Below, in pieces: positions 15,882-24,301 of a DNA stretch of 64,000 nucleotides. Source of the stretch: Streptomyces sp. TLI_053. GTDB lineage: Bacteria > Actinomycetota > Actinomycetes > Streptomycetales > Streptomycetaceae. The notes below the pieces were generated by a model. The model was not told the DNA's origin. It saw nothing but the letters and a program-made list of their open reading frames with translations, and did not search any database. Where the stretch lies: the NCBI RefSeq assembly GCF_900105395.1, contig NZ_LT629775.1:1240001-1304000 (forward strand), written 5' to 3'. Position 1 is the first letter of the stretch; the number at the start of each line of letters is the position of its first letter. The translations under genes and the position numbers were made by a program.

Positions 15882-17156
15882 ATGCTGACGACCCCGCGGG
15901 CCACCGGCCCGACTCCGGCCCGGGCGGACCACCGGCTCCCGCCGGACGGGCGACTGACGGTGCTCGGCAACCCCGGTCACCGCCGGGTGACGCTGTTCGC
16001 CGCGGCCGCCCGGGCCGCCGGGCTGCCCGAGCCCGCCGTCCTGCCCTGGATCGATCTGCTCCGCGGCACCCATCGGCTGCCCCCGGGCGCCGTGCTGCGG
16101 ATCGAGTCCCCGGGCGAGGACGAAGCGGTGGACGCGCTGCTGCGCGGCCCGGTGCTGGGCGCGGACTACGCGGCGACCCGGGTCGAGGGCGGCGCCGCCT
16201 GGTACGCCGGGGTGACGGCCGCACTGCGCACGCTGGCCGCGGCCCCGGGGGTCACGCTGCTCGGTGATCCGGAGGAGATCGCCGTGATGTTCGACAAGCG
16301 GCGGACGCACGCCCTGCTGTCCGCGGCCAGCGTCCCGGTGCCGCGCGCCCTGGCGGGCGGCGCCGTCGCCGGCTGGGAGGACCTCAAGGCGCGGTTGGAC
16401 GCGGCCGGGCTGCGCCGGGTCTTCGTCAAACCGTCGCACGGCTCCTCGGCCTCGGGCGTGGTGGCGCTGGAGTTCGGGCCGCGCGGCCAGCTGCGGGCCA
16501 CCACCTCGGTGGAGCTGGCGGACGGCCGGATGCACAACTCTCTTCGGGTCCGCCGCTACCAGGAGGAACGGCAGGTGGCGGAGCTGGTCGACCGGCTCGC
16601 CCCGGACGGCCTGCACGTCGAGCAGTGGGTGCCGAAGGCCTCCCAGTCGGGCCGCTCGGCGGACCTCCGGGTCGTGGTCGTCGCCGGACGGGCGACCCAT
16701 GCGGTGGTCCGCACCAGCGACCGGCCGATGACCAACCTCCATCTCGGTGGTTCCCGGGGCAGTCTGGAGCTGGCCCGGGAGGCCGCCGGACCGGCCTGGC
16801 CGGACCTCCTGGAGACGGCCGAGCGGGCGGCCGCCTGCTTCCCGGGCTCGCTGACGGTCGGCGTCGACGTCCTGCCGACCGCCGCCTGGCGACGCACCGT
16901 CGTCGGCGAGGTCAACGCCTTCGGGGACCTGCTGCCCCGGCTCACCGGCCTGCCGGGCGGGCCGGCCGAGGGTCTCGACACCTACGCCGCGCAGCTCGCC
17001 GCGCTCGGCGCCGCCCCGACCGCGACGGCAGCACCGGCGGCGGCGTCCGCCCCGGCCGGTGCGCCGGGCCCGGCCCGGCGCTCGACGCTCCCGACCCACC
17101 CGGAACACCCGACGCACCCGACGCACCCGACCCACCCACGTACGGAACAGCCCTGA
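15882..17156 (+). CDS. STM4014 family ATP-grasp protein
   Basis: The 424-residue protein opens with LTVLGNPGHRR, typical of the STM4014 family. It continues with MFDKRRTHALL, the ATP-grasp central domain (RRVFVKPSHGSSASGVVAL near residues 183-201) and a C-terminal VGEVNAFGDLLPRL with the metal-binding Glu and Asn. It probably ligates an acyl group to an amine within this pathway. The last 60 residues are a low-complexity Ala/Pro tail ending in THPTHPTHP repeats, likely disordered. Its TGA shares one base with the next start codon, so translation is coupled. Confidence 0.82.
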   Translation: MLTTPRATGPTPARADHRLPPDGRLTVLGNPGHRRVTLFAAAARAAGLPEPAVLPWIDLLRGTHRLPPGAVLRIESPGEDEAVDALLRGPVLGADYAATRVEGGAAWYAGVTAALRTLAAAPGVTLLGDPEEIAVMFDKRRTHALLSAASVPVPRALAGGAVAGWEDLKARLDAAGLRRVFVKPSHGSSASGVVALEFGPRGQLRATTSVELADGRMHNSLRVRRYQEERQVAELVDRLAPDGLHVEQWVPKASQSGRSADLRVVVVAGRATHAVVRTSDRPMTNLHLGGSRGSLELAREAAGPAWPDLLETAERAAACFPGSLTVGVDVLPTAAWRRTVVGEVNAFGDLLPRLTGLPGGPAEGLDTYAAQLAALGAAPTATAAPAAASAPAGAPGPARRSTLPTHPEHPTHPTHPTHPRTEQP

Positions 17157-18115
17157 TGAACCACCGCACCACCGCCGACCCGACCACGCTCACGGACGCC
17201 TCCCCGGTGTCCGCCGATCCCGACATGAACGCCGTGGTCGGCAGCCACGACCTGTTGCTGGTCACCCTGGACACCCTGCGCTTCGACGTCGCCGAGGAGC
17301 TGGCCGCCGCCGGGCGGATCCCCAACCTGGCCGCCCGCCTCCCCGGCGGGCGCTGGGAGCGGCGGCACTCCCCCGGCAGCTTCACCTACGCCGCCCACCA
17401 GGCGATCCTGGCCGGCTTCCTGCCGACCCCGGCCGCGCCCGGCGGGCCGCACCCGCGGCTGTTCGCCGCCCGGTTCGCCGGATCGGAGAGCACCGCGCCC
17501 CGCACCTGGGTGTTCGACGCCCCCGACCTGCCGGGCGCGCTCGCGGCCACCGGTTACCGCACGGTCTGCATCGGCGGTGTCGGCTTCTTCAACAAGCAGG
17601 GCCCGCTGGGCTCGGTACTGCCGGGCCTGTTCCAGGAGAGCCACTGGGCGCCGGAGATGGGCGTCCCCTCGCCGACGTCCTTCGAGGCACAGGTGGACCG
17701 GGCCGAGCAGGTGGTGGCCGAGCAGCCCGACGGGCAGCCGCTGTTCCTGTTCGTCAATGTCCCGGCCCTGCACCAGCCGAACTGGTTCCACCTGCCCGGC
17801 GCGACCCGCGAGCACGGCGACAGCAGGGAGAGCCACGCCGCGGCGCTGGAGTACGTGGACGCCCACATCGGCCGGCTGTTCGCGGCGATGAGCGCACGGC
17901 GGCCGTGCTTCGCGATCGTCTGCTCGGACCACGGCACGGCCTACGGGGAGGACGGCTACACCGGCCACCGGATCGGCCACGAGGTGGTCTGGACGGTGCC
18001 GTACGCGCACTTCACCCTGCCCGCCTCGACCGCGCCGGCCACCCCGTCCACGGCCACCCCGATCGCACCGGCCGTACCGGCCGTACCCGCCCCGACCGCC
18101 GAGGAGCCCGCATGA
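17156..18115 (+). CDS. STM4013/SEN3800 family sulfatase-fold hydrolase
   Basis: The 319-residue protein belongs to the alkaline phosphatase/sulfatase superfamily. VTLDTLRFDVA near residue 30 gives the first metal-binding Asp. SPGSFTYAAHQA near 72-83 holds the nucleophile region, and CSDHGTAYGEDGYTGHRIGHE near 258-278 supplies the Asp-His and the final His ligands. It has no signal peptide and should work in the cytoplasm, unlike secreted sulfatases. It may hydrolyse or transfer a phosphate or sulfate ester in the pathway. The start overlaps the STM4014 stop by one base and its stop overlaps the next ATG (ATGA). The C-terminal 30 residues are Ala/Pro-rich. Confidence 0.85.
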   Translation: MNHRTTADPTTLTDASPVSADPDMNAVVGSHDLLLVTLDTLRFDVAEELAAAGRIPNLAARLPGGRWERRHSPGSFTYAAHQAILAGFLPTPAAPGGPHPRLFAARFAGSESTAPRTWVFDAPDLPGALAATGYRTVCIGGVGFFNKQGPLGSVLPGLFQESHWAPEMGVPSPTSFEAQVDRAEQVVAEQPDGQPLFLFVNVPALHQPNWFHLPGATREHGDSRESHAAALEYVDAHIGRLFAAMSARRPCFAIVCSDHGTAYGEDGYTGHRIGHEVVWTVPYAHFTLPASTAPATPSTATPIAPAVPAVPAPTAEEPA

Positions 18116-19500
18116 CCACCGCCCCCGCCGCGCCGGCCGTCCTCCCCGACGGGTCCGCGGGCTCCTCCCCGTACCAGTCGTACGTGTACGCCTACCCGCA
18201 CAAGACGGCGTACCGCGAGCTGCCCGACCGGCCGCCGCTGCGCGAGCTGTGGACGGGCGAGCCGCAGCACGCGCTCTCGCTCTACCTGCACATCCCGTTC
18301 TGCGAGGTGCGCTGCGGCTTCTGCAACCTGTTCACCCGGATCGGCGGCCCGGACGGACTCACCACCGCCTACCTGGACGCGCTCGAGCGGCAGGCGGGCG
18401 CCGTCCGCGCGGCACTGGACGAGGGGGCCGGGTTCGCGCTGGCCGCGTTCGGCGGCGGCACCCCGACGTATCTGAGCGCCGCCGAGCTGGAGCGGCTCTG
18501 CGACATCGCCGAGCACCGGATGGGGGCCGACCTGCGAGCGATCCCGCTCTCGGTCGAGGCCTCGCCCGCCACGGCCACCGCCGACCGCCTCGCCGTCCTG
18601 GCCGGGCGCGGCACCACACGGCTGAGCCTGGGGGTGCAGTCCTTCGTCGACGCCGAGGCCCGCTCGGCCGTCCGGCCGCAGAAGCGCGCCGAGGTCGAGG
18701 CCGCGCTGGGCCGGATCCGCGACGCCGGGTTCCCGGTGCTCAACATCGACCTCATCTACGGCATCGACGGCCAGACGGAGGCGAGCTGGCTCCGGTCGCT
18801 GGACGCCACGCTCGCCTGGCGGCCCGAGGAGCTGTACCTGTACCCGCTGTACGTCCGGCCGTTGACCGGGCTGGCCCGGCGCGGGGAGGCGGAGTCCCCC
18901 GCCCAGTGGGACACCCGGCGGCTCGCGCTGTACCGGGCCGGCCGCGACCACCTGCTCGCCCACGGCTACGAGCAGGTGTCGATGCGGATGTTCCGCCGGG
19001 CGGCCGCGCCGCAGGCCGGGGTGAGCGAGTACGCCTGCCAGACGGACGGCATGGTCGGCCTGGGGTGCGGCGCCCGCTCCTACACGTCCCGTCTGCACTA
19101 CTCCTTCGACTACGCGGTGGACGCGACGGAGGTGCGCCGCATCATCGACGACTACGTGGCGACCCCGGCGTTCGACCGCGCGGTGGTCGGCCGGGCGATG
19201 ACGCCGCAGGAAGCGCGGCGCCGGCATCTCGTGCAGTCGCTGCTCCAGGCGGAGGGCCTGGTGCTCGCCGACTACCGGGACCGCTTCGGCAGTACCCCGG
19301 CCGAGGACTTCCCGGCCGAGTTCGCGGCCTTCGCCGCGCGCGGCTGGCTGGCTGAGGACACCCCCACCGCTGGCGGCACAGCCGGTCCCGCCGCGCGGCT
19401 CCGGCTCTCCCCGGAAGGTCTGGCGCACTCGGACGCGGTCGGCCCGATGCTGTTCTCCCCCGAGGTCCGCGCGCTGATGGCGGAGTACGAGGCGAAATGA
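18112..19500 (+). CDS. STM4012 family radical SAM enzyme (HemN-like)
   Basis: The 462-residue protein has the radical SAM cluster motif HIPFCEVRCGFC with Cys64, Cys68 and Cys71. A GGGTPT motif binds SAM near residue 114, and a LSLGVQSF block follows, all as in HemN/HemW-type coproporphyrinogen oxidase relatives. The C-terminal 120 residues resemble the HemN winged-helix region (MVGLGCGARSYTS precedes it). It is not the housekeeping HemW: the genes around it are those of the STM4011-4015 set. The reaction and substrate are not known. ATGA overlaps link it to both neighbours. Confidence 0.87.
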   Translation: MTTAPAAPAVLPDGSAGSSPYQSYVYAYPHKTAYRELPDRPPLRELWTGEPQHALSLYLHIPFCEVRCGFCNLFTRIGGPDGLTTAYLDALERQAGAVRAALDEGAGFALAAFGGGTPTYLSAAELERLCDIAEHRMGADLRAIPLSVEASPATATADRLAVLAGRGTTRLSLGVQSFVDAEARSAVRPQKRAEVEAALGRIRDAGFPVLNIDLIYGIDGQTEASWLRSLDATLAWRPEELYLYPLYVRPLTGLARRGEAESPAQWDTRRLALYRAGRDHLLAHGYEQVSMRMFRRAAAPQAGVSEYACQTDGMVGLGCGARSYTSRLHYSFDYAVDATEVRRIIDDYVATPAFDRAVVGRAMTPQEARRRHLVQSLLQAEGLVLADYRDRFGSTPAEDFPAEFAAFAARGWLAEDTPTAGGTAGPAARLRLSPEGLAHSDAVGPMLFSPEVRALMAEYEAK

Positions 19501-20438
19501 CCTTCCTCGGCATGCCCGCCCCCGGACCCACGCCCGGGCCCGCCCCGGCGGGACCGGCGCCCACCCCGTCCACGCCGTCCGGCCCGCTCGACCTCAGTCT
19601 GCTCTACCGGGGTCCGCTGGCCTCCTGCGACTACGACTGCCCCTACTGCCCGTTCGCCAAGCGCCGCGACACACCCGAACAACTCCGCTCCGACCGGGCC
19701 GCGTTGGAGCGGTTCACCGGCTGGGTGGCCGGACGCGGCGGGTCCGGGGACACCCTCTCGGTGCTGTTCACCCCCTGGGGCGAGGGGCTGGTGCGCTCCT
19801 GGTACCGGCGGGCCATGGTCGAGCTGAGCCGACTGCCGCACGTGCGGCGGGTCGCGATCCAGAGCAACCTCAGCTGCCGCACCGCGTGGCTGGCCGAGGC
19901 GGACCTCGACACCCTCGCGCTCTGGGTCACCTACCATCCCGGGCAGGTCGAGCACGGGCGCTTCCTCGCCAAGTGCCGCGAGCTGGACGCCCTCGGCGTG
20001 CGGTACAGCGTCGGCGTGGTGGGGCAGCCGGAGCACCTCGCGGCGGCCCGGAGGCTGCGCGCCGAGCTGTCCCCGGCGGTCTACCTGTGGATCAACGCCG
20101 CCGAGGGCCGGAGCTACACCGACGCCGAGGCGGCCGACTGGACCGCCCTCGATCCGCACTTCGGGTACAGCCGGCACGCCCACCCCAGCGCCGGCCGGGC
20201 CTGCCGCACCGGTGAGTCCGTGGTCTCGGTGGACGGCGACGGCACCGTCCGCCGCTGTCACTTCGTGCCCGAGGAGCTGGGCAACCTCTACGACGGCTCG
20301 TACCGGGCCCGGCTCGGCCCGCGGGCCTGCCCGCTGCCGGTCTGCGACTGCCACATCGGCTATGTGCACCTGGAGACGCTGCCGCTGTACGACGTCTTCG
20401 CGGGCGGTGTGCTGGAGCGGATCCCCCACTCCCGGTGA
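19497..20438 (+). CDS. STM4011 family radical SAM enzyme
   Basis: The 313-residue protein has a CxxxCxxC cluster motif (Cys44, Cys48, Cys51 in SCDYDCPYC). Extra C-terminal cysteines (GRACRTGE, RRCHFV, then CPLPVCDC) could bind an auxiliary iron-sulfur cluster, similar in spirit to SPASM proteins. The first 30 residues are proline-rich and probably flexible. Auxiliary-cluster radical SAM enzymes often modify peptides or proteins, so the STM4015 repeat proteins in the same operon are conceivable targets. This is inference. It overlaps the preceding gene by four bases and ends the operon. Confidence 0.85.
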   Translation: MTFLGMPAPGPTPGPAPAGPAPTPSTPSGPLDLSLLYRGPLASCDYDCPYCPFAKRRDTPEQLRSDRAALERFTGWVAGRGGSGDTLSVLFTPWGEGLVRSWYRRAMVELSRLPHVRRVAIQSNLSCRTAWLAEADLDTLALWVTYHPGQVEHGRFLAKCRELDALGVRYSVGVVGQPEHLAAARRLRAELSPAVYLWINAAEGRSYTDAEAADWTALDPHFGYSRHAHPSAGRACRTGESVVSVDGDGTVRRCHFVPEELGNLYDGSYRARLGPRACPLPVCDCHIGYVHLETLPLYDVFAGGVLERIPHSR

Positions 20439-20539
20439 CGCCGCCGGCACGCTGCGGGGTACCTCCTCCCCGACCGCGCCCCGGCCTGGCCGGGGCCCGG
20501 TGCACGTACCTACGCTGGAGGGAGGAGGAGGCGATCAGC

Positions 20540-20923
20540 ATGCTTGGAGACGCACCCTTGGTGGCGATGATTCCCGCCGCCGACGTGGCCCGGGCGAAGG
20601 CTTACTACACCGACACCCTCGGCCTCGAGCTCAAGGACGCCGGTCCGCACGGCGAGCTGACTTTCGTGTGCGGCGGCACCGAGTTCGGCATCTACGAGAC
20701 ACCCAGCGGCGGCCAGGCCGCCCACACCCTGGCCAGTTTCGAGGTGTCCGACCTGAACGCGGAGATGGCCGGGCTGCGCGGCAAGGGCGTCGTGTTCGAG
20801 GACTACGACATGCCCGGCCTGAAGACGGTCGACGGTGTCGTCGAGGACGAGGGCATGCGTGCCGCCTGGTTCAAGGACTGCGAGGGAAACATCCTCTGCC
20901 TGCACCAGCGCACCGCCGGCTGA
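20540..20923 (+). CDS. VOC (glyoxalase/dioxygenase-fold) protein
   Basis: The 127-residue protein has the paired beta-alpha-beta-beta-beta units of the vicinal oxygen chelate fold (VAMIPAADVARAKAYYTDTLGL at the start, FKDCEGNILCLHQ at the end). A glutamate in the last strand is replaced by Leu-His, so metal binding is uncertain. The substrate is unknown. The ATG at 20540 is preceded by GGAGGAGGAGG. It is separated from the STM4011 operon by about 100 bases and probably has its own promoter. Confidence 0.85.
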   Translation: MLGDAPLVAMIPAADVARAKAYYTDTLGLELKDAGPHGELTFVCGGTEFGIYETPSGGQAAHTLASFEVSDLNAEMAGLRGKGVVFEDYDMPGLKTVDGVVEDEGMRAAWFKDCEGNILCLHQRTAG

Positions 20924-21040
20924 CCCGGTTCGAAGGGCCCGCCCGCACCTGACCGAGCCGGGCCCGACCCGACACGACCCGACACGACCGAACCGGCCCG
21001 AACCGGTCCGAACCGGTCCGGCCCCGGTGAGCACATGCCT

Positions 21041-21075
21041 CCGGCCGGGCACCGCGCTGCGCGGTGCCCGGCCGG
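21041..21075. terminator. Bidirectional hairpin terminator
   Basis: A perfect 15-base stem (21041-21055 with 21061-21075) with a five-base loop lies between the convergent VOC gene and ohrR. Just before it, at about 20955-21025, is a simple tandem tract of CGACACGACC and GAACCGGTCC units. Confidence 0.75.
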
Positions 21076-21105
21076 GGAGCGGGGAAGGGAGTGCCGCGGC
21101 GGGCG

Positions 21106-21588
21106 TCAGCCCTCGGCGGCGAGGCCCGGAACGGCGGTGTCGAGGGCCTCCGTCACCTGGTCCAGCAGCACCCGCAGGGTGGCCAGCTGTTCGACCGGGA
21201 GCCCGGTCGCGACCAGCAGTCGGCGCGGCACCTGTCCGGCCCGCTCGCGCATCGCGGAGCCCTCTCCGGTGAGGCTGACGGTGACCGAGCGCTCGTCCTC
21301 CGGGCTGCGCTTCCGATGCACCAGTCCGGCCGCCTCCAGCCGCTTGAGCAACGGGGACAAGGTCCCCGAGTCGAGTCGGAGGTGTTCGCCGATCCGTTTC
21401 ACCGGCAGTTCGCCGTGTTCCCAGAGCACGAGCATCACCAGGTACTGCGGATAAGTCAGGCCAAGATCCTTGAGCAACACCCGGTAGACACCGCCGAAGG
21501 CGCGGGAGGCCGCGTTCAGCGAGAAGCAGATCTGTCGGTCCAGGAGGAGCAGGTCGGCATCGTCGGGAAGGTCGGGCAGCACGGTCAT
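21106..21588 (-). CDS. ohrR: OhrR, MarR-family organic peroxide sensor-repressor
   Basis: The 160-residue protein is a MarR winged-helix regulator. Cys21 in DRQICFSLNAASRAF is the conserved peroxide-sensing cysteine of OhrR. The recognition region is LDSGTLSPLLKRLEAAGLV, and the wing contains RSPEDERSV. When Cys21 is oxidised by organic hydroperoxides the repressor should leave its operator and allow ohr expression. The ohr gene lies divergently with a clear palindrome between them. The start at 21586-21588 gives the family's usual N-terminus. The short C-terminus, with no second cysteine visible, suggests the one-cysteine type. Confidence 0.92.
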   Translation of the reverse strand: MTVLPDLPDDADLLLLDRQICFSLNAASRAFGGVYRVLLKDLGLTYPQYLVMLVLWEHGELPVKRIGEHLRLDSGTLSPLLKRLEAAGLVHRKRSPEDERSVTVSLTGEGSAMRERAGQVPRRLLVATGLPVEQLATLRVLLDQVTEALDTAVPGLAAEG

Positions 21589-21610
21589 GGGTCCATCGTA
21601 GCGACGACAT

Positions 21611-21646
21611 GCACACCATTTAGTTGTGCGCAATTGAATGGTGTGC
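21611..21646. promoter_or_regulatory. OhrR operator palindrome
   Basis: A 36-base near-perfect inverted repeat (GCACACCATTTAGTTG with CAATTGAATGGTGTGC) lies in the divergent ohrR-ohr gap. It is AT-rich against the background and contains the AATTG core seen in OhrR sites, so it is the likely binding site controlling both genes. Confidence 0.8.
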
Positions 21647-21722
21647 TCTACTTGCTCTCGGGAGGCGGTCCGAACGGGCCGCCGGACCACCACTTCGTAC
21701 GCAGGACGGAAGGGAACGGACC

Positions 21723-22133
21723 ATGGACGCGCTCTACACCGCAGTCGCCACCGCCAACGGCCGGGAGGGCCGCACCGTCAGCTCCGACGGTCAGCTGGAC
21801 CTCGCGCTGGCGATGCCGCCCGGCCTCGGCGGCAGCGGTCAGGGCACGAACCCCGAGCAGCTGTTCGCCGCCGGCTACGCCGCCTGCTTCGCCAGCGCCC
21901 TGGGCCTCGTCGGCCGACAGGCGAAGGTGGACACCGGCGAGATCTCGGTGACCGCCGAGGTGTCCATCGGCAAGGACGCCGAGGGCTTCGGCCTCGCGGT
22001 GGTGCTGCGGGTCGAGCTGCCCGAGGCGCTCGCGGGCGAGACCGGCCAGCTGCTGGTGAAGAAGGCCCACGAGGTGTGCCCGTACTCCCGCGCCACCCGC
22101 GGCAACATCCCGGTCGAGCTCGTCGTCGAGTAG
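21723..22133 (+). CDS. ohr: Organic hydroperoxide resistance protein
   Basis: The 136-residue protein has the Ohr/OsmC fold with both catalytic cysteines: Cys55 in AAGYAACFASAL and Cys119 in HEVCPYS. It reduces organic hydroperoxides with dithiol donors in the cytoplasm. The Arg near the N-terminus (NGREGRTV) and the NPEQLFAAGYA loop are family features. It is divergent from ohrR and should be induced by organic peroxides. The ATG at 21723 follows GGAAGGGA-type sequence. Confidence 0.94.
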   Translation: MDALYTAVATANGREGRTVSSDGQLDLALAMPPGLGGSGQGTNPEQLFAAGYAACFASALGLVGRQAKVDTGEISVTAEVSIGKDAEGFGLAVVLRVELPEALAGETGQLLVKKAHEVCPYSRATRGNIPVELVVE

Positions 22134-22201
22134 TCACCGGCGGAGCCGGCACCGGCCCCGACCACCGACGGAGCCCCGTCGCGCGGCGGGGCTCCGTCGC
22201 G

Positions 22202-22675
22202 TCAGCCGGATCCGGCGGGCGGCGGCGGGGGCGGATCCGGCGGACCGGACGGCGGCACCGCCGGACCGGTCGACCGGCCGGACGACGGCGGGAACGGGGG
22301 CGGGGCCGGGGGCGGTGGACCGGACGGCGGCGGGACCGCTGGACCGGCCTCCGGCGGCCCAGCCGCACCCCGCAGGACGTCCAGGCGGTGCCGGTACTCC
22401 TCCGCGTCGATCTCGCCGCGCGCGAATCGCTCCGCCAGAACCTGCTCGGCCGCCGGCCAGGCCGGCGGAACTCCGCCCGCCGGGCCACCCGGGCCATTCG
22501 GAGCCCCGCCCCACACTCCCTTCGGCGGTGGTGGACCGGCGACCCTCGACCTCCGGGCCAGCAGCACCGCGACGACCACCAACGCCACCACGACCAGCAG
22601 CAGTCCCAGCGCGAACAGGCCCAGACCCCAGGGCCCGACACCATGGCCGTAGTCGTGGCCGTTCCAGTGCCTCAT
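22202..22675 (-). CDS. SHOCT-domain membrane protein
   Basis: The 157-residue protein has one membrane helix (LFALGLLLVVVALVVVAVLLA, about residues 20-40), then a Pro/Gly linker and a short SHOCT domain (AEQVLAERFARGEIDAEEYRHRLDVLRG). The last 55 residues are an almost pure Pro/Ser/Gly tail. SHOCT domains mediate oligomerisation or partner binding; no enzymatic function is expected. GAGGAGG lies about six bases before the ATG at 22673-22675. Confidence 0.82.
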   Translation of the reverse strand: MRHWNGHDYGHGVGPWGLGLFALGLLLVVVALVVVAVLLARRSRVAGPPPPKGVWGGAPNGPGGPAGGVPPAWPAAEQVLAERFARGEIDAEEYRHRLDVLRGAAGPPEAGPAVPPPSGPPPPAPPPFPPSSGRSTGPAVPPSGPPDPPPPPPAGSG

Positions 22676-22933
22676 CACGACCTCCTCACCACCCCGGTCC
22701 ATGAGCGGCCGCCACGACCGACGACCCGCCCCGGGGCGCTCGGCGCCTCACCACCATCGTGCGCTCCCGTCCGTCGGAGCGGCGTGAAGAGAGCGTGGAG
22801 AGGGCCCTCGCCGGGCGGGCCGCAAGCCGGAGAGCGCCGGAGGGCCGCCGAGCATACGCCTCCGGGAGGCCACCGGACCGGGAATGCCCTCGGCCCCGGA
22901 CCGCCGCCCACCCGGCCGGGTAGCGTTCGCCCC

Positions 22934-23299
22934 ATGAACCACCACCCGCCGGCCGACGACCGCGAGCGCCTCGTCGCGGCCGGGGTGCTGCTCCGCTACG
23001 CGGACCACCGCCCGCACCCGGCACTGGGCCACTCCACCATCGGCTACGTCTCGACGGCGCTCTGGTACGAGCTCACCGCACTGGCCATCTCCCCCGACGC
23101 CGCGGCGGCCACGGCGCAGGCCCTGCTCCGCGCCATCGCCACCGACGCGGTGGACGCGGCCCTCGCACCCGGGAACGAGACCGCGCCGCGCGACGACCTC
23201 TACGTGACCCACCCCGCGTACATCGGCCCGCACCGCCGCACGGTCTGGTTCCAGCGCTCCGGACCGCGCGGCCTGGTGACGGCGATGTTCCCGCCGTAA
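22934..23299 (+). CDS. Small hypothetical protein
   Basis: A 121-residue protein with no family I recognise. It starts at ATG 22934 with a hydrophilic HHPPADDRER segment. A helical middle is rich in alanine (AISPDAAAATAQALLRAIATDAVDAAL), and the end is aromatic and basic (GPHRRTVWFQRSGPRG). There is no signal peptide or membrane segment. GC3 bias and a clean stop support a real gene. It is convergent with the GH16-like gene; the gap at 23300-23462 holds a simple CCCGG/CCTGG tandem tract and nothing else. Confidence 0.6.
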   Translation: MNHHPPADDRERLVAAGVLLRYADHRPHPALGHSTIGYVSTALWYELTALAISPDAAAATAQALLRAIATDAVDAALAPGNETAPRDDLYVTHPAYIGPHRRTVWFQRSGPRGLVTAMFPP

Positions 23300-23462
23300 C
23301 CGGCCGGGACCCGCGCCCCGGCCTGGCCCGGCCCGGCCCGGCCCGGCCTGGCCTGGCCGCGGTCACCGTCGCCTCAACGCCGCTCCGGGGCCCGATGCCC
23401 GCGCACGACCCGCGACGCGCCGCCCACGGGGCGGCCCCGACCCGCTCCGGCCGCCCGACCGG

Positions 23463-24140
23463 TCACCCACCGCCCTTCGCGACCGGCCCGCCCCGTTCGA
23501 TCCGCAGACTGTGGCAGATCCAGCTGAGCAGGTCGGTCCCGAAGATCGGCGGCCGGTCGTGGTAGGCACCGTCCGCGACGGACAGGTTGACGATCAGGTA
23601 GGCGTGCCAGTCGGCGCCCACACCGCGCCGGTCGGCGTGGATCAGGGTGCCGTCGACGAACCAGTCCACCGAGTGGGCCCCGAAGACCGTCCGCAGGTCG
23701 AAGGTCGCGCCGGGGGCTATGCCGGCCTCGGCCCCGTGCCAGTAGCGGTAGCCGCCCCCGACGTGGTTGGAGATCTCCAGCAGGTCCGGGTTGTCGGGGT
23801 GGTACTCGAAGACGTCGATCTCGTTGCCACCGTCCCGCCAGGTCCAGATGGCCGGCCAGGCGCCGAGCTGGCTGGGCAGGGTGACGCGCGCGCTCAGCAC
23901 GTCCCCGGTGCGGACCTGGAAGCCCTCGGGACTGCCCTCGGTGGTCAGCAGATTGCACGTCCAGAGGTCGCCGCCGTGGCGCCGGACGGCGGTGAAAACC
24001 CCGCCGGGGCAGTAGGCACGGCTGAGGAAGTCGAGTTTGTGGTCACCCCGGTTGGTCGGCCCCATCCGGGGATAGGCGCTGCTGCGCCCCGCGATCCACT
24101 GGCTGGTCGATGTGAAGTCCGCGTCGAACACGACGGCCAC
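23463..24140 (-). CDS. GH16-like glycoside hydrolase lacking a signal peptide
   Basis: The 225-residue protein carries the GH16 catalytic signature E-x-D-x-x-E as E107-I-D-V-F-E112 (GGNEIDVFEYHP). It follows a jelly-roll strand pattern with WPAIWTW just before, as in beta-glucanases. It therefore probably cleaves or binds a beta-glucan-like polymer. The odd point is the lack of a signal peptide: it starts GTG at 24138-24140 behind GGGAGG and goes straight into FDADFTSTSQW. Either it acts in the cytoplasm, uses another export route, or is released by lysis. Some GH16-fold proteins are lectins, so catalysis is not certain. Confidence 0.72.
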   Translation of the reverse strand: MAVVFDADFTSTSQWIAGRSSAYPRMGPTNRGDHKLDFLSRAYCPGGVFTAVRRHGGDLWTCNLLTTEGSPEGFQVRTGDVLSARVTLPSQLGAWPAIWTWRDGGNEIDVFEYHPDNPDLLEISNHVGGGYRYWHGAEAGIAPGATFDLRTVFGAHSVDWFVDGTLIHADRRGVGADWHAYLIVNLSVADGAYHDRPPIFGTDLLSWICHSLRIERGGPVAKGGG

Positions 24141-24301
24141 GGCTGCCTCCCCAGGTCACCGGCGGCGCGGCGGCCCGCTACCGCCGCACACGCAGGGTGA
24201 TATGCCCAGTACGCAGCGCAATATTCGAAGCGGACGCTCCGGATCCAGCCGACCGCCGATCGAACGGGGTGGCGATGGGCGGCGGGCGCGGGCGTACTGG
24301 G

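Noticed and set aside
20955..21025. Short GC-rich tandem tracts (also near 14870, 17100, 23330 and 30130) as functional repeats or CRISPR
   Set aside because: Units are 5-20 bases with no conserved repeat-spacer structure and no cas genes. They look like simple slippage expansions.
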